Position numbers and translations under genes: made by a program. Shown piece by piece: positions 43,940-57,400 of a stretch of 64,000 nucleotides of DNA. The notes below the pieces were generated by a model that was given only the letters and a program-made list of their open reading frames with translations, had not been told where the DNA came from and did not search any database. The first letter of the stretch is position 1; each line of letters opens with the position of its first letter. The stretch is from Halomonas sp. A40-4 (GTDB taxonomy: Bacteria > Pseudomonadota > Gammaproteobacteria > Pseudomonadales > Halomonadaceae), in the NCBI RefSeq assembly GCF_015767635.1, contig NZ_CP065230.1, positions 2,914,001-2,978,000 on the forward strand, given 5' to 3'.

Positions 43940-46900
43940 TTAGGCCATTACTTTATTGATTATATCCATATCTCGAAAGTTATTCATTTTCATTATCACT
44001 TTCGAAACTTGTGTAAGTAAGATTTCACTAGTGATAATTGAAAAATGGTCTTCGGATAGTTTGATTGAACACTTAGGTAGCTGACCCAATTGTTGATTGA
44101 GCGCTTGGCGCTGTCCTTTCATTCTACCATCTGCCCACCAGCAGTCTACACTGCAACGCAATGGTGACAAGGCACCAAGCTGTAGTGAAAGATGCTTCAA
44201 GTGCCGAGCCACACAGAATATTCGAGCTAGTTCTTCACTACCCAGTGTCGCGTAACCCTCACGGCCATTTTTATCGGATGATGTAACTGCTCTCTCCAAT
44301 TTGATGACAATCTCTTCTTCATTCGGTTCTTCACTCCTTTCCTCATCATCACTGAGAGGCTCAAGCGAAACACCTGGTAGTATGACCGACAAGAAACTAA
44401 CAAGATCTCGCTGCCAGCTATCCTCGCTATGCAGACCATCGCCAGGTATATAGGGATCTATCAAAGCCACTTGATTTACGTCTTGCCCTAGCCCTTCAAG
44501 TCGTGCCGCAATCATCGCTGCCAATGTCCCACCAAGGGACCATCCCAACAGCCGATAGGGCCCCACGGGCTGTATGCGGCGTATCGTCTCCACATAGGCA
44601 TCCGCCATTGCCTCCAGAGACGAGTCTTGATGCTCAGGATCAGTTAGCATCCGGCACGGCAGTCCATAGACCGTGCATATTCCCTGCAGGTGTCGGGCCA
44701 ACGGTTGATAGTCGTAAACCGTTCCCATCACAGCATGGATGCAGAATAGCGGCGGCTGATCGGGACACTCACCGTTGAGCATGACAGTCCCTTTGGGCAG
44801 CGACTCGCTGTTACCCCTCAGTCCCAGCAGAGCCGCAATGGTCGGTTTCTGCATCAGGTCGAACAATTTGAAGTTAAGCCCAGGTTTCCGCAGTGCTTGC
44901 ACACGGCTCATCACTTTCAAGCTCAGCAGGGAGTCCCCGCCCAACTCGAAGAAGTTGTCGGTCTCACCGACCCGTTCAACACCCAACACTTCTTGCCATA
45001 TCTCAGCGAGCTGCTGGGCTTCCGAGGTAGAGGGTGCCACATACTCGCGAATTTCCTCTAGATCCGGCTCAGGCAACGCCTTACGATCCACCTTACCGTT
45101 GGCATTCAACGGCAGTGCATCCAACGTGATCACGACGCCCGGCACCATATAATCCGGTAGCGTTTGGCCCAGCGCTTCACGTAGTGCGTTGGTATCGAGC
45201 TCACCGTCGGCTTGAGGCGCCACATAGGCCACTAGCCTCGAGCCACTAGGACTTTCCTGTGCAACCACTACCGCTTCGCGAATCTCCGGTTGAGCCAACA
45301 GCTCGGCTTCGATCTCACCTAGTTCTATACGCAGGCCGCGGATCTTCACTTGGTGATCCAGACGACCCAGGTACTCAAGCTGGCCATCCTCCCGCCAGCG
45401 AACCAGGTCGCCGGTGCGGTAAAGACGCTCGCCCTTCGTGAACGGATCCGCGATAAAGCGCTCCGCCGTGAGATCACTGCGATTGAGATAGCCACGGGCC
45501 AGGCTTACCCCTCCTAGGTACAACTCTCCTGCGACGCCCTGTGGTACCAGATTGAGTTCATCATCCAAGACGTAAGTGCGGGTACCGCTAATGGGTCGCC
45601 CAATGGGGATCTGGCGGTGGGCGTCATCACGGCACCACCAGTGAGTGACATGGATGGTGGTTTCGGTGGGGCCATAGAGATCATGCAGGTGGGCGCCATC
45701 AAGACACTCCGTTACCTCCTGCTGTAGCGTGGCGGGAACGGCCTCGCCACCACACATAATATGCTTGAGCCGCGTCTTGGCCTTCACATCGGGATAGGCC
45801 AGGAAGGCCTTGAGCATGGAGGGTACAAAGTTGAGCGTGGTAACGCCGTGCCGTTGGATCAGTTCGATGATGCGCTCTGGATCTCGATGGTCGCCGGGCT
45901 GGGCAATCACCAAACGTGCCCCGACACTCAGTGGCCAGAAAATCTCCCATACTGAAACGTCGAACCCGAACGGCGCCTTGTGCAGTACGGCATCGGTATC
46001 GGTAAGCTGGTAGGTTTCCTGCATCCAGACCATGCAGTTGGTCAGGGCATCATGGCGGATGGCAGCGCCCTTAGGCCGACCGGTGGAGCCTGAGGTATAA
46101 ATCACATAGGCGAGCTGCTCACCGTGCAGCGTCACCGCCGGATCAGTAGAAGCATGCTGCACGACATCCAACTGATCCAACTCAATAACGTTCAGGCCAT
46201 CAGCGACTGGCAGTGACTCGCGCAAGTAGTGCTGAGTCAGCAGCAGCTCGATACCACTATCCTCGGCGATGAAGGCCAACCGCTCGGCGGGATACTCGGG
46301 ATCCAGCGGGACATAAGCACATCCCGCTTTTAGAATACCTAGCAATCCTACTACCATCTCAATGGAACGCTCCATTGCAATCCCTACCCGAGTCTCGGGT
46401 TTTACACCCAATCCAATCAGATAATGAGCCAAGCGGTTGGCACGGGTATTGAGTTCGGCGTAGCTGAGGTGCTGATCATCGAAGATGAGGGCCGTGGCCT
46501 CTGGAGTTGACGCTGCTTGGCGCTCAAGCAATTGATAAATAGGTGGAGCATCGGGGTTCTGATCTGGGTTCTCTCCCCACCCAATCAACAGTTCCAGTTC
46601 GTTTTTTCCTAGCAGGCTAATCTCACTTAGTGACTGCTGAGATGCAGTTTGCAGGCTTGCCACGATACCGGCTACGGCCGAACGCATGTAATCACACAGC
46701 CGCTTAGCACCGATTACACGCCCCACCTGCCCCACCAGTCGAAAGCCTTCTCCCAAATCATCCACCGACATCCCAATGGGGTAGTTAGTGCGTTCCTGCC
46801 CCCCTAGAGACTCCATGCCTTTCCATACATTAATGGGGCTACTTTCTGTCTGGGGTGCGTTGTAACGATAGTTCAGCAAGCTCGTAAATAGTGGCATTCC

Positions 46901-49900
46901 CCCGGGTAACCCACTGCAGCGCTGTGCTAGCCCGAGACTGGCATGCTCGTGGTGCAACAACGCACTAAGGGCGCTGTGAGTCTGCCGCAAGCACTTATCA
47001 ACGGTTTTAGATCCCGTTTTGATGCGCACAGGCAAAGTGTTGATAAACATCCCTAATGCCCGTTCAGCCCCTTCAGCGCCCTGCATACGTCCAAACAAAA
47101 CGGTGCCAAATACCACGTCATCCCGACCGGTGGTTTTGCTTAGCACCAAGGCCCAGGCTAAGTGGAACAGGCTTGCCGTGCTGACACCATAGCGCTGCGC
47201 CTGCTGCCGCACCTGTTGAGCCAACTCTGGTTCTAGCGGCAGCTGCATTTCCTCGATATCGCTGCCATCGCCACGTACCTCCAGCAGCCCGAAGGGCGCT
47301 GTCGGTTCCTCTATGTCGCCCAATTGCTCGCGAAAGAAGGCTTCATGCTCTTCTGCGCTTGTCCCCAGGCGCGCCTGCGCCACGAAGTTGCGGAATGGAA
47401 TCGGCTTGGGCAGTTCGTCCTCGCGGCCTTGCTGGATCAGTGCAATTTCTTCCACTAGTAGCTCAAGGGTGGTGTGATCCATGACGAGGTGGTGGCTAGG
47501 TAGTTGCAAAAGCCAGCGGTTTTGCTCGGCATCGTATGCAGCCACCGCCCGTAGCATAGGGGCTCGGCGCACATCGAGGCGGTGGTGCTCAGGATCCACC
47601 TCGGCATTCAGCCGTTCAGCAATGCTTTGTGATGAGACATCATCCACGTTTAGCCACTCGAGGGCTAATTCAGCATGCCGGTATACCACCTGCACCGGCT
47701 CACGCAGATTTTCCCAAAGCACGGCAGTGCGCAGGATATCGTGGCGGGCAACCAGCTGGTTAAAACCGGCAGTAAAGGCTTCCAGCCGTTCGCGGCTGTC
47801 GAAGCCAAGCAGACGCGGGGTGACATAGGCATCGCCCTCTTCTTGCAGCCGATGATGGAAGAGAATGCCCTCCTGCAGCGGTGCCAACGGATAGATATCC
47901 TGAATATTACTCGCACCGCCGGGCACTGCCGATTCGACCTCACGAAGCTCTTCGTCATTAAGCTCGATTAGCGTCAACATCTCAGGCTGGAGAGCCTGAC
48001 AACCGTGGGGGATACGGTTAGGCGGGATGATGCATTCCTGCTGCTCTGGCTTCTGTGCAATCGCCTGGGCAAAGGCTGTCAGTTCCGGGTGTTGGAACAG
48101 CGTGCGTACCTCCGCCGTCAGTCCCCGATGGCGCATTTGCTCCAACGCTTTTAGAGCCAATAGCGAATGGCCACCTAGCTCAAAGAAGTTGTCATGGCGG
48201 CCCACCTGGTTGACGCCAAGTATCTCTGACCAGATTTCCGCCAGCGCTTTTTCCACCTCACCTTGAGGCGGCTCATACTGCGAGCCACTGGCAAGGCCCG
48301 GCTCGGGCAGAGCCTTGCGATCCACCTTCCCATTAGCATTCAGCGGCAGTGCGTCAAGCGAGACCAGCACTCCCGGCACCATATAGTCCGGTAGCGTTTG
48401 ACCCAGCGCTTCACGTAATGAGCTAGTATCGAGTTCGCTGTCGGCTTGGGGCACCACATAAGCGACTAACCTAGAGCCGCCCGAACCTTCTTGGGCGACC
48501 ACCACCGCCTCGCGAACCGCCGACTGAGCGAGCAGTTCGGCCTCGATCTCACCCAGCTCGATACGCAGGCCACGAATCTTCACCTGGTGATCGAGGCGGC
48601 CCAGGTACTCGAGCTGGCCATCGTCACGCCAGCGCACCAGATCACCGGTGCGGTAGAGACGCTCGCCCTCTGTGAACGGATCGGCGACAAAACGTTCTGC
48701 GGTAAGGTCAGGGCGATGCAGGTAGCCCCGTGCCAAGCCCAGACCACCGAGATAGAGTTCCCCCGAGACGCCAGGCGGCACCAAGTTAAGATCGCCATCC
48801 AACACATAGGTACGAATACCAGCAATCGGTTGGCCAATCGCTACCTGGCTGCGCCCATCGTCTTGGCACGTCCAGTGGGTAACATCGATAGCTGCTTCGG
48901 TGGGGCCGTAGAGGTTGTAGAGCGCCGTGCGAGGCAACCGAACAAATACCTGATTCTGTAGTTCTGCCGGTAGCGCTTCGCCGCTGCATACCAGACGCGT
49001 CAGGCTGGTACAGGTCTCGACCTCACCATGCGCCAGGAAGGCCTGAAGCATTGAAGGTACGAAGTGCAGCGTGGTGATCTTGTGGGTACGTATTAATTCG
49101 ACCAACTGCGTCGGCTCGCGATGGGCGCCTGGTGGCGCCATCACTAGCCGCGCGCCCTGCATCAGCGGCCAGAAGAACTCCCACACCGAGACGTCGAAGC
49201 TGAACGGCGTCTTCTGCAGCACCGTATCGTCGGCCGTTAGATCATAGGCCTCCTGCATCCACTGTAGGCGGTTAGTCAACGCGTGATGGCGGTTAGCTGC
49301 ACCCTTGGGCCGCCCGGTGGAGCCGGAGGTGTAGATCACATAAGCAAGATTTTCGCCGTGCAGGGCCACGTTTGGATTGGTCGACGCATGATGCGTCACA
49401 TCCAACTGATCCAGTTCGATGACATTCAGGTTTTCGGCTACTGGTAACGACTCACGAAGGTGTTGCTGGGTAAGTAGCAGCTCAATACCGCTGTCCTCGA
49501 CCATATAGGCCAACCGATCACTCGGATAACCTGGGTCTAGTGGTACATAAGCACCACCCGCTTTGAGGATACCCAGTAGCCCCACCACCATCTCGATGGA
49601 GCGTTCCACCGAGATGCCCACTCGAGTTTCGGGTTTTATACCTAGTCCGATCAGATAATGAGCCAATTGATTGGCACAAGCGTTGAGTTCGGCGTAGCTG
49701 AGTGTCAGATCTGAAAATACCAGCGCCATGGTTTCAGGGGTTGCCGCCGCTTGTTTCTCAATCAAATGATGGACTGGCTCAGCATCGGAGTATTCCTTAG
49801 TGTTGACTCCCCATTCAGCCAACTCTCGTCTTTCACAGGGTCCGAGGACTTCCAGCTCTCCCAGGCATCTGCTGTGATTCTCGCAGAGCGTCGTCAACAC

Positions 49901-51247
49901 CTGCTGGTAGCGCTCGAGCAGCTTTTCAGCAGTCCCCTGCTCGAAGAGATCGGTACGATACTCCAAATCGCATTGAACGCTTTCCTTTCCTATTACACAA
50001 TTAAGGGAAAGCTCAAACTTAGTCGTGCCATTTTCTGCCCTCATTGGCTCAGCAATAACGCCATCAAATTCCAGTTGCTCGGCGTCGCCATCCATCTGTA
50101 CGCCAAACATAATCTGAAACAGTGGGTTGCGTGACGGATCGCGCTGCTCACTACGAGCTTCCAATAGTATCTCTAGGGGCAACTCTGCATGATTCATCAA
50201 TCCGAGCGCATCTTTCCTAACCTGCCGGACGATATCGCGAAGTGTCATAGCGGGCGATAAGTTGGCACGAAATACTTGGGTCGAAACAAAGTAGCCCATC
50301 AGGTCTTGCAGCTCATCGAACGGTCGGCCAGCGTGCGGTACTCCAATAGCGAACTCCATCTGATCGCTGTAGCGCGCCAGTAGGACTTGCCATGCCGCTA
50401 AGAGAATCATGAATGGCGTGCATTTTTCTTTCCGACAGAGTTGTCGCAGCGCATTAGCAAGGTCAGCAGGCAACGCTATAGAAGAACGAGCACCTGAAAA
50501 CATCTGCACCCCAGGGCGCTTATAGTCAGTGGGTAGCTCGATGTCTGGTACTTGGTCACCCAGATAACTATTCCAATACGCTAAACTTTTCTCAAACTCA
50601 CCACGCTCATATCTCTCGCGTTGCCAGGCTGCATAGTCTGTATATTGGATTTTCAGTTCTGGTAGAAAGACCTCTTCCTGAGATGCCACTGCCAAGCGAT
50701 AAGCCGCTGTCAAATCCTTTGCAAGAATAGGGTTCGACCACGCATCGGAAACGATGTGGTGCATACACACCGCAAGCACTTGCTCTTGATCACCCACTTT
50801 TATCCATTTCGCCACTAAGGCCGGTGATGCGGTAAGGTCAAAGACATGGTTTGTAACTTCATTAATGGATATGGCCAGCCGAGCTTCTCGCTCCGCTGGC
50901 GTTAGCATTGATAAATTCTCGCACTGCAGTTCGAACTTCGCATCAGAGGCAACCACTTGCATCGGTTCCCCGTTTCGTTCGACGAAATGAGTACGCAGTA
51001 CGGCATGTCGTGCAATGACAGCCTGAAAAGCTCGCTCCAATGCCTCAGGATTCACGCTCCCCTTCAGACGAAAGACCCGAGGTAGGTTATAGGCACTCAA
51101 CCCTGGCTCCATATTCTGCAGTAGCCATAACTGATGCTGAGAGAAAGAGAGAGGAACGTGCTCTCCTACCTGGGTGCGCGCTACAATACTCTCTTGATAC
51201 CGCCCACTCTGATTAGCGGCTAGAGATTCCTGACTCATACCATCCAT
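43940..51247 (-). CDS. non-ribosomal peptide synthetase, C-A(Ser)-T-C-A-T-TE (final protein)
   Basis: 2435 residues, with AAGGA before the ATG; two modules and a thioesterase. C1 (HHIVSDAW); A1 with binding-pocket code read as DVWHVSLIDK, the serine type; T1 ([13 protein letters not shown]). C2 starts with [10 protein letters not shown], resembling the extra motif of dual epimerisation/condensation domains, and has HHLVMDH instead of HHxxxDG. A2 code is DVWNMGLIHK, equally close to threonine (DFWNIGMVHK) and hydroxyornithine-type (DMENLGLINK) codes; T2 ([13 protein letters not shown]); TE with GWSLGG. The thioesterase marks the end of the line. Codes were read by hand from alignment to GrsA. 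It lies 14 nt after the preceding NRPS gene. Confidence 0.93.
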   Translation of the reverse strand: MDGMSQESLAANQSGRYQESIVARTQVGEHVPLSFSQHQLWLLQNMEPGLSAYNLPRVFRLKGSVNPEALERAFQAVIARHAVLRTHFVERNGEPMQVVASDAKFELQCENLSMLTPAEREARLAISINEVTNHVFDLTASPALVAKWIKVGDQEQVLAVCMHHIVSDAWSNPILAKDLTAAYRLAVASQEEVFLPELKIQYTDYAAWQRERYERGEFEKSLAYWNSYLGDQVPDIELPTDYKRPGVQMFSGARSSIALPADLANALRQLCRKEKCTPFMILLAAWQVLLARYSDQMEFAIGVPHAGRPFDELQDLMGYFVSTQVFRANLSPAMTLRDIVRQVRKDALGLMNHAELPLEILLEARSEQRDPSRNPLFQIMFGVQMDGDAEQLEFDGVIAEPMRAENGTTKFELSLNCVIGKESVQCDLEYRTDLFEQGTAEKLLERYQQVLTTLCENHSRCLGELEVLGPCERRELAEWGVNTKEYSDAEPVHHLIEKQAAATPETMALVFSDLTLSYAELNACANQLAHYLIGLGIKPETRVGISVERSIEMVVGLLGILKAGGAYVPLDPGYPSDRLAYMVEDSGIELLLTQQHLRESLPVAENLNVIELDQLDVTHHASTNPNVALHGENLAYVIYTSGSTGRPKGAANRHHALTNRLQWMQEAYDLTADDTVLQKTPFSFDVSVWEFFWPLMQGARLVMAPPGAHREPTQLVELIRTHKITTLHFVPSMLQAFLAHGEVETCTSLTRLVCSGEALPAELQNQVFVRLPRTALYNLYGPTEAAIDVTHWTCQDDGRSQVAIGQPIAGIRTYVLDGDLNLVPPGVSGELYLGGLGLARGYLHRPDLTAERFVADPFTEGERLYRTGDLVRWRDDGQLEYLGRLDHQVKIRGLRIELGEIEAELLAQSAVREAVVVAQEGSGGSRLVAYVVPQADSELDTSSLREALGQTLPDYMVPGVLVSLDALPLNANGKVDRKALPEPGLASGSQYEPPQGEVEKALAEIWSEILGVNQVGRHDNFFELGGHSLLALKALEQMRHRGLTAEVRTLFQHPELTAFAQAIAQKPEQQECIIPPNRIPHGCQALQPEMLTLIELNDEELREVESAVPGGASNIQDIYPLAPLQEGILFHHRLQEEGDAYVTPRLLGFDSRERLEAFTAGFNQLVARHDILRTAVLWENLREPVQVVYRHAELALEWLNVDDVSSQSIAERLNAEVDPEHHRLDVRRAPMLRAVAAYDAEQNRWLLQLPSHHLVMDHTTLELLVEEIALIQQGREDELPKPIPFRNFVAQARLGTSAEEHEAFFREQLGDIEEPTAPFGLLEVRGDGSDIEEMQLPLEPELAQQVRQQAQRYGVSTASLFHLAWALVLSKTTGRDDVVFGTVLFGRMQGAEGAERALGMFINTLPVRIKTGSKTVDKCLRQTHSALSALLHHEHASLGLAQRCSGLPGGMPLFTSLLNYRYNAPQTESSPINVWKGMESLGGQERTNYPIGMSVDDLGEGFRLVGQVGRVIGAKRLCDYMRSAVAGIVASLQTASQQSLSEISLLGKNELELLIGWGENPDQNPDAPPIYQLLERQAASTPEATALIFDDQHLSYAELNTRANRLAHYLIGLGVKPETRVGIAMERSIEMVVGLLGILKAGCAYVPLDPEYPAERLAFIAEDSGIELLLTQHYLRESLPVADGLNVIELDQLDVVQHASTDPAVTLHGEQLAYVIYTSGSTGRPKGAAIRHDALTNCMVWMQETYQLTDTDAVLHKAPFGFDVSVWEIFWPLSVGARLVIAQPGDHRDPERIIELIQRHGVTTLNFVPSMLKAFLAYPDVKAKTRLKHIMCGGEAVPATLQQEVTECLDGAHLHDLYGPTETTIHVTHWWCRDDAHRQIPIGRPISGTRTYVLDDELNLVPQGVAGELYLGGVSLARGYLNRSDLTAERFIADPFTKGERLYRTGDLVRWREDGQLEYLGRLDHQVKIRGLRIELGEIEAELLAQPEIREAVVVAQESPSGSRLVAYVAPQADGELDTNALREALGQTLPDYMVPGVVITLDALPLNANGKVDRKALPEPDLEEIREYVAPSTSEAQQLAEIWQEVLGVERVGETDNFFELGGDSLLSLKVMSRVQALRKPGLNFKLFDLMQKPTIAALLGLRGNSESLPKGTVMLNGECPDQPPLFCIHAVMGTVYDYQPLARHLQGICTVYGLPCRMLTDPEHQDSSLEAMADAYVETIRRIQPVGPYRLLGWSLGGTLAAMIAARLEGLGQDVNQVALIDPYIPGDGLHSEDSWQRDLVSFLSVILPGVSLEPLSDDEERSEEPNEEEIVIKLERAVTSSDKNGREGYATLGSEELARIFCVARHLKHLSLQLGALSPLRCSVDCWWADGRMKGQRQALNQQLGQLPKCSIKLSEDHFSIITSEILLTQVSKVIMKMNNFRDMDIINKVMA
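48160..49690 (-). repeat. direct repeat, copy 1: serine A-T module segment
   Basis: This segment of the last NRPS gene matches 57080-58612 in the first with a constant offset of 8,922 nt and no indel at the points checked, and most bases identical by eye. It covers most of the A(Ser) domain and the start of the T domain. Confidence 0.85.
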
Positions 51248-51261
51248 TGCTGAATCCTTAA

Positions 51262-54200
51262 CTAGAGACTGCTATTCGATTGAAAGGAAGGGTGTACCTC
51301 TTCCTGTATCCCGTATTCACTCTCGCGTAGAACGGCACCCAGCTCGGCGACAGTGGGATGATCAAATACCACGCCGGGAGCTATCTCGATGCCGAACTGC
51401 TTACGGATGCGGGCTACCAGCTTGATCACCAGCAAGGAGTGCCCACCCAGCTCGAAGAAGTCGTCATCAATACCGATCTCATCGCGACCAAGCAGCTCAG
51501 CCATGGCTTGGCACAGATTGGCTTCCACGGCATCTCGGGGCTTCACCAAGGGTTTGCTTTCCGCGGTATTTTGGGCCAAGGCTTCCAGCGCGGAGGTGTC
51601 TACCTTGCCGTTACCTAGGCGAGGGAAATGCTCAACAGGGATAAAACGAGAAGGACGCATAGGCTCAGGCAGTAGCACAGCCAGCTGCTCGCGAAGCTGA
51701 GCTTGACCCTCAACGGACGTTACCTCGGTGTCAGCGATCAGGAACGCTACGAGTTCCGGGGTATCACCGCCTCTACCCATCAGGCGAACCAGGCTCTGCT
51801 TAACCCCTGGCCGTGCTTGCAACACGCTTTCGATTTCCGCCGGTTCGATCCGGAAACCACGCAGCTTGATCTGATCGTCGGCTCGCCCAATAAGGCGTAC
51901 GCCACCCTCGGGCAGCACACACGCCAGATCGCCGGTGCGATAGAGACGCTCACCGGGAATAAAGGGATCTTCGGCAAACGCGGAAGCATCGCTATTGAGA
52001 TAGCCGCGCGCCAGTTGGGCGCCGCCCAGATACAGCTCACCTACTGCACCGGTGGGGATCGCGTGCAAGTTATCGTCAAGCACACGATAGCGGCAGTTCG
52101 GCAGCAGCTGGGTTAGCGGGAGCGGGCCTGTAATATCTTGCGACAGCGATACCGGGTGCACCATAACGCCCACCGTGGCTTCTGTAGGGCCATAGTGGTT
52201 GTATAGCTGGCACTCAGGGGAAATCCGCGCAATGCTCGAAAGCAAGGCAGGTGAAGCGGCCTCGCCGCCAAGAATCAGTGTTTTCGGCAACTGGGGCGCC
52301 TCGCACTCCAGCAGGGCCTCCAAGTGAGACGGCACTATCTTGAGCGCATCGATATTGGTCGACGACATAAAGCGCGCAAAGTGGTCGCCATCCTGCATAT
52401 CGTCCGGTGCGACGATCACCAGGCGGGCACCATTGAACAAGGCGCCGAACAGTGCCGTATTGCCCAGATCGGTAGCCAGCGCCCCGGTCAATGCCCAGCG
52501 CTGGCATGCCGATAGCTCCATAGCCTTTGTGGCACCGGCGACGTAATTAAGCAGTTGACCATGCTCAATTACCACACCTTTTGGCGTGCCGGTGGAGCCA
52601 GAGGTATAGAGAAGGTAAGCCACGTCGCTGAGGTCTTGCTCTGGAAACGACAATGCGCTACCCGCTTCTTGCACTTCCTGTGGCAGACCTACAGTGGGGA
52701 TACCGGGAAGGGTCTGTGCTGCTAGTTCCGCCTCGGCGTTTTCAGCGCTCACCACTAGCGCGGGCTGGGCATCCTCAAGCACTCGCCGTTTACGGTCTAC
52801 GGGCCACTCATTGTCGAGCGGCAGGTAGGCGGCACCTACACGCCATACTGCCAGTAGCAGCACGACCAAATCGGTGGAACGGGGCAAGTTGAGCGCTACG
52901 TAATCTCCATGTTTGACGCCCTGGTTATCCAACCACCGCGTGATACCATTAATGCGGGCTTCTAATTGGGCGTAGCTCAGCGTGCGGCCCTGCTCCTCAA
53001 TGGCAATGGAATCTGGCGTCGAGGCCGCCCAGGCAGCGATATGGGTAGCTACGCTACGCTCGCCCACGTCGAGCTCACTGTCCTCAATCGACTGTAATCC
53101 CTGCTGTTGCTCAGGGGAGATAAGCGGCACCGAAAATAGCTTTTGCGCAGGGTCAGCTAGGCCCGCCTGAAGCAGCGTCTGGAACTGATCCAGCAAGCAC
53201 TCAGCCGCCGCTCGGCTATAGCATGATGGGTCGGTGTAGAGCGTTGCCACTGCCCCGCTCTCATTGCGGCCAACGTGCAAGGCAAGTTCAAATTCTGCCG
53301 ATGGCCCTGGCAATTCTCGCAAGCGCCACTGCAAACCCGACGTATCTAACTCACTCACTCCTTCTGAAAATGCGAACCCCATTGCGAGGTGGCGCTTATC
53401 AGGCAGCGCATCAATTGACCAATACTCTTGAGCCTGGGTATGCGCCTCTAACTGCTCTGATAAACGGGCGATCCAGCTAGAGAAGTCACTATCAGCGACA
53501 CCTTCAACCAGCACCGGCAGCACCTTGTCGAAGAGCCCGATTGCCCCTTGCATCACCTCGTAATCCTGGCGGCAGTCGTGTTGCCAGCCGCCCAGCATGC
53601 TCTCGTTGTCGCTAATCCTGGCGAGTAGCGCCCACCAGGCCGCCTGCAATACTGCCTCTGCGGATACTTGAAGCCCATCTGCTAGGCTATCGATACGCGC
53701 TACTAGGCTTGGTCCGAGCTGACAGACCACATATTCATGCTCTACCCGCACGTCATAGTGATTCGCTTGCCTCGCAGGTAAACGGCATGCCCCTGCCTGC
53801 TCGGCATGCTGCTGGTGATTTAGCCAATACTCACGACCCTCTTCGGCGTCATCGTCGTTTTCGAGAGAAGCGCGCCATTCGATAAACTGGGAATACTGTA
53901 GCCCCGACTCATCATCGGCTCCGCCCCTCTGATCGTAAGTATCCACCAACGCTGAGAACAGCGACTGCAGACTGCCGCGATCCGCCACCAACGCCGAAAC
54001 AGCCAGTACTAATACCCAGGTAGTTTCACCTGTTTGCAGCAGCACTGGTCGCAGCAGTTCGCCACTCTCAACGGTCATGGGCCGGAGCTTTAATGCCTCG
54101 CTATAGTCACGAACACCATTGGCTTTGTCATCGCTGCCACGTAAGTCCTCATACCGCCACTCAATAGCAGGTAGTTCTTCAAGCGCCTGGTGTCGCAGCC

Positions 54201-54447
54201 CCCGGTACCCGGCCACGCTCTTCAAAGCCGTCGATAGGGCTTCATGCTGCTGCCTCAGGTCGCTCAGTGCGCACTCCAGCCGCGAGCTATCAAGCGCACC
54301 TTGGATATCGACCACCATGACATTATCCTGCGCCGATGCTGCCTGCTGGGTGTCATTTTCATTAGCTTCTGCCGCCACCAACACTGCGCGCTGTTCAGGG
54401 CTAAGCGGCCAATGGGCAAGGCTCTGCTGTTCCGTTATCGCATTCAT
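51262..54447 (-). CDS. non-ribosomal peptide synthetase, inactive C-like domain-A(Asp)-T
   Basis: 1061 residues (GGGAGTC before the ATG). The first about 440 residues have the size and fold pattern of a condensation domain, but the catalytic HHxxxDG is replaced by SALVADR, so it cannot condense. This resembles the interface domains described beside aspartate beta-hydroxylases. The A domain has [13 protein letters not shown] and a binding-pocket code read as DLTKIGHVGK, the aspartate type. The T domain has [12 protein letters not shown]. Active condensation must come from the C domain at the end of the preceding protein, which also carries the hydroxylase. The gene lies 25 nt after that gene. 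Confidence 0.92.
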   Translation of the reverse strand: MNAITEQQSLAHWPLSPEQRAVLVAAEANENDTQQAASAQDNVMVVDIQGALDSSRLECALSDLRQQHEALSTALKSVAGYRGLRHQALEELPAIEWRYEDLRGSDDKANGVRDYSEALKLRPMTVESGELLRPVLLQTGETTWVLVLAVSALVADRGSLQSLFSALVDTYDQRGGADDESGLQYSQFIEWRASLENDDDAEEGREYWLNHQQHAEQAGACRLPARQANHYDVRVEHEYVVCQLGPSLVARIDSLADGLQVSAEAVLQAAWWALLARISDNESMLGGWQHDCRQDYEVMQGAIGLFDKVLPVLVEGVADSDFSSWIARLSEQLEAHTQAQEYWSIDALPDKRHLAMGFAFSEGVSELDTSGLQWRLRELPGPSAEFELALHVGRNESGAVATLYTDPSCYSRAAAECLLDQFQTLLQAGLADPAQKLFSVPLISPEQQQGLQSIEDSELDVGERSVATHIAAWAASTPDSIAIEEQGRTLSYAQLEARINGITRWLDNQGVKHGDYVALNLPRSTDLVVLLLAVWRVGAAYLPLDNEWPVDRKRRVLEDAQPALVVSAENAEAELAAQTLPGIPTVGLPQEVQEAGSALSFPEQDLSDVAYLLYTSGSTGTPKGVVIEHGQLLNYVAGATKAMELSACQRWALTGALATDLGNTALFGALFNGARLVIVAPDDMQDGDHFARFMSSTNIDALKIVPSHLEALLECEAPQLPKTLILGGEAASPALLSSIARISPECQLYNHYGPTEATVGVMVHPVSLSQDITGPLPLTQLLPNCRYRVLDDNLHAIPTGAVGELYLGGAQLARGYLNSDASAFAEDPFIPGERLYRTGDLACVLPEGGVRLIGRADDQIKLRGFRIEPAEIESVLQARPGVKQSLVRLMGRGGDTPELVAFLIADTEVTSVEGQAQLREQLAVLLPEPMRPSRFIPVEHFPRLGNGKVDTSALEALAQNTAESKPLVKPRDAVEANLCQAMAELLGRDEIGIDDDFFELGGHSLLVIKLVARIRKQFGIEIAPGVVFDHPTVAELGAVLRESEYGIQEEVHPSFQSNSSL

Positions 54448-54472
54448 TTATTGACTCCCGAACCCCGTGACT

Positions 54473-57400
54473 TCATTGACCGACCAACTCGGCATCGGCA
54501 TTTACCCCTTGGGCCTCTTCCAGCGCCGAGCGCTCATAGATGTCTCCCATCGCCACTACAATCTTGCGTGGCCCTTCGTAGGGATCCCGGGCATGGGCCG
54601 CTAACATGTTGTCGACCATCACCACATCGCCCCGGCGCCAGTCGAAACGCACCGCACAGGCTTCGTATGCTTCTCCGACAACCTTCATCATCTCGTCGCT
54701 AATCACGGAGCCGTCGCCGAAATAGACATTGCGCGGCAGGCGCTCCTGGCCAACCATGCCAAGCAGGTCTTCTTTCACATCAGGCTCAAGGCAACTGACG
54801 TGGTGGAGCTGCACCTGATTGAAGAACACCCGATCACCGGTTACGGGGTGGGTGACTACTGCAGGGCAGTGCGTACGCGTCTGCAGCTCGTCATCACCCA
54901 ACCACTCCCAATCGATTCCCGCTTCTTTGAGCCGCACTTCAACCTCCTCCCTGCTATCGGTTTTGAAAAAGTCTCGCCAGCTCACGTCCAGGTTGCGGGT
55001 GAAGGTGCGCACATAAAGCAGCCCTTTGCGCTCGAACTCCTCCACCACATCGGCGGGGAGCTGGCGTAGCATCTCGCGACAGTCAACAATCGGGGTGGCA
55101 CCTCCCACAGGAGAAGGCTTCTCGCAGAAGAACAGTTGCTTACGCGGCCAGCGCTCCAAATGCGAACTTTCGTTGTGATAAAGAATCATCTGGCGCTCGG
55201 GATAGGGGGTTGAACGGTAGGTATTACGCCCCCCCTCTTTCTTGGGCAGATCACCATAGTTGCCGTAAAGGCCCGGCTGGATAGCCTCGGCAAAGGCCTC
55301 AAACTCTTGTGGCGTGGTAAGGTCAAAGTTACGGAACAGGATGCCTGCGTGCGTTCGTAAATGTTGCTCAATGAAGTCACGCTGGGACGTTGCCCACGCC
55401 ACTGCATCAAGGTCAGCGTCCGTCGCTTCGATCACCAGGGGAAAGACCCTTTTTTCGTCAAACAACGCCGTTCGTACCGGTGAGTCACTGTTGGTCGAGG
55501 AGCGCGCATCTGGCTGGGATTTCAGGCTGCCAAGCTTGTTGAGTTTGGCACCTTTTGAAAGCTTGTTTTGCATAGCGTGTTTCTCCATTAGGGGTAAACG
55601 AAACTCCTCGACGGGTGTGCTGGGAGCTTCCACGATCTGCGCTAGTAGCGACTGCCAAGCACCGGTCAAGTGCTCAATGGTTTCGCGTCGATACAAGGCA
55701 GTGGCATAAACCCACTCGACTGATAGTCCGGTATCACTTTCATCAACGAATACCGCCATATCGAACTTCGACTCCTGCCTAGGCTGAGGCATTACCTCCA
55801 CCTCAAGACCCGGAAGTGAGAACCGTTCGGTTGGCGTGTTTTGTAGTACGAAGAGGGTTTGTATCAGGGGGGAGCGATCGCGCTCACGGCTAATCCCCGA
55901 AAGCTCGACAATTCTGTCGAAGGGAACAGTTTGATGATCGAACGCATCCAGCACGCTGGTCTGTACTTGCTCGAGCCAGTGGCCGAAATCAATCTGTCCA
56001 TCAGCCAAACGAGATCGCAGTGGGATCACATTGACGAAAAAGCCAATTAGCGGCTCAACGTCGGGATGGCTACGGCCGGCGACATCGGTTCCCACCACTA
56101 AGTCTTGTTGACGTGTCTGACGATGCATCAACAGCTGAAAACTCGCCAATAGAAGCGTAAATAGCGTAGTGCCATGCTGGGTGGCGAGCCGGTTTAAGGA
56201 CGTTGACAGCTCAGGGCTTAGCGACATGCTCAGAGCACTACCGGCGTGCGATACTTGGGTGGGCCTAGCGAAGTCCCCCGGTAGTGTTGAGAGCGGAGGA
56301 GCATCGCTTAGATAGCGACGCCAGAAGGTTGCGCTTTTCTCGAAGGCCGCTCCCGACAGTGCTTTGTCATGCCAAGCGGCGTAGTCAACGTACTGAATGG
56401 GGAGATCGGGAAGCCCACTCTCTTCATCATCAATAAGCGCGCGGTAGGTTGTGACGAACTCTTTGATGAAGACAGCTTCTGACCAACCGTCGAATACAAT
56501 GTGGTGAACACAGAGCAGCAGCAGATGCGACCGTGGCGATAACCTTATTACAGCGGCACGGAGAAGCGGCCCCGAGGATAGATCGAAGGCGCGCTGTGCA
56601 TGCTCTTCCATAAGCTGCCGGGCTTGATCATGCTGCTGGTCGCCCTCCAGGTTCACCAAGTCGACCCATTCAACCTCCATAGGGTTGCCGGGTGCGATGA
56701 CTGCGATCGGTTCACCCACTTCGTTCTCTGGGTAACGGGTACGCAGTACTTCATGACGATCTACAATCACATCAAGCGTCGACTTAATTGCTTCTGCATC
56801 AAGCTGCCCTGTGAGGTTTAGAGCAGCGGACATGTTGTAGCCCGTTCGCTCGCTGGAGGAGCCTGCCAATCGATTGACCAGCCATAACCGCTTCTGGGCC
56901 GGAGACAATGGCATTTGCTCACGCCGGGTAATGGGACACAGCGGCGTATCGCCCACCACATCATTTCCACCAGTAGAGGCAAGGAGAGCCAATTCGCACA
57001 GAACGGGGGTCTTAAATAAGTCGCGAAGGGCCAAGCTCTGAAGACCTGCCGCTCGCATGCGCGCAAGCATTTGCATTGCCAACAGAGAATGGCCGCCTAG
57101 CTCGAAGAAGTTATCGTGTCGGCCCACCAGCCCAACGCTCAATACTTCTGACCAGATTTGCGCCAGCGCTTCTTCAACCTCACCTTGAGGCGGCTCGTAC
57201 TGCGAGCCACTGGCTAAATCCGGCTCAGGTAACGCCTTGCGGTCTACTTTGCCATTGGCATTCAGCGGCAGTGCATCAAGAGCCACCACAACCCCCGGCA
57301 CCATATAGTCCGGTAGTTGTTGGCCCAGCGCTTCACGTAATACGGCGCTATCGAGTTCACTGTCAGCTTGGGGCACCACATAGGCCACCAGCCTCGAGCC

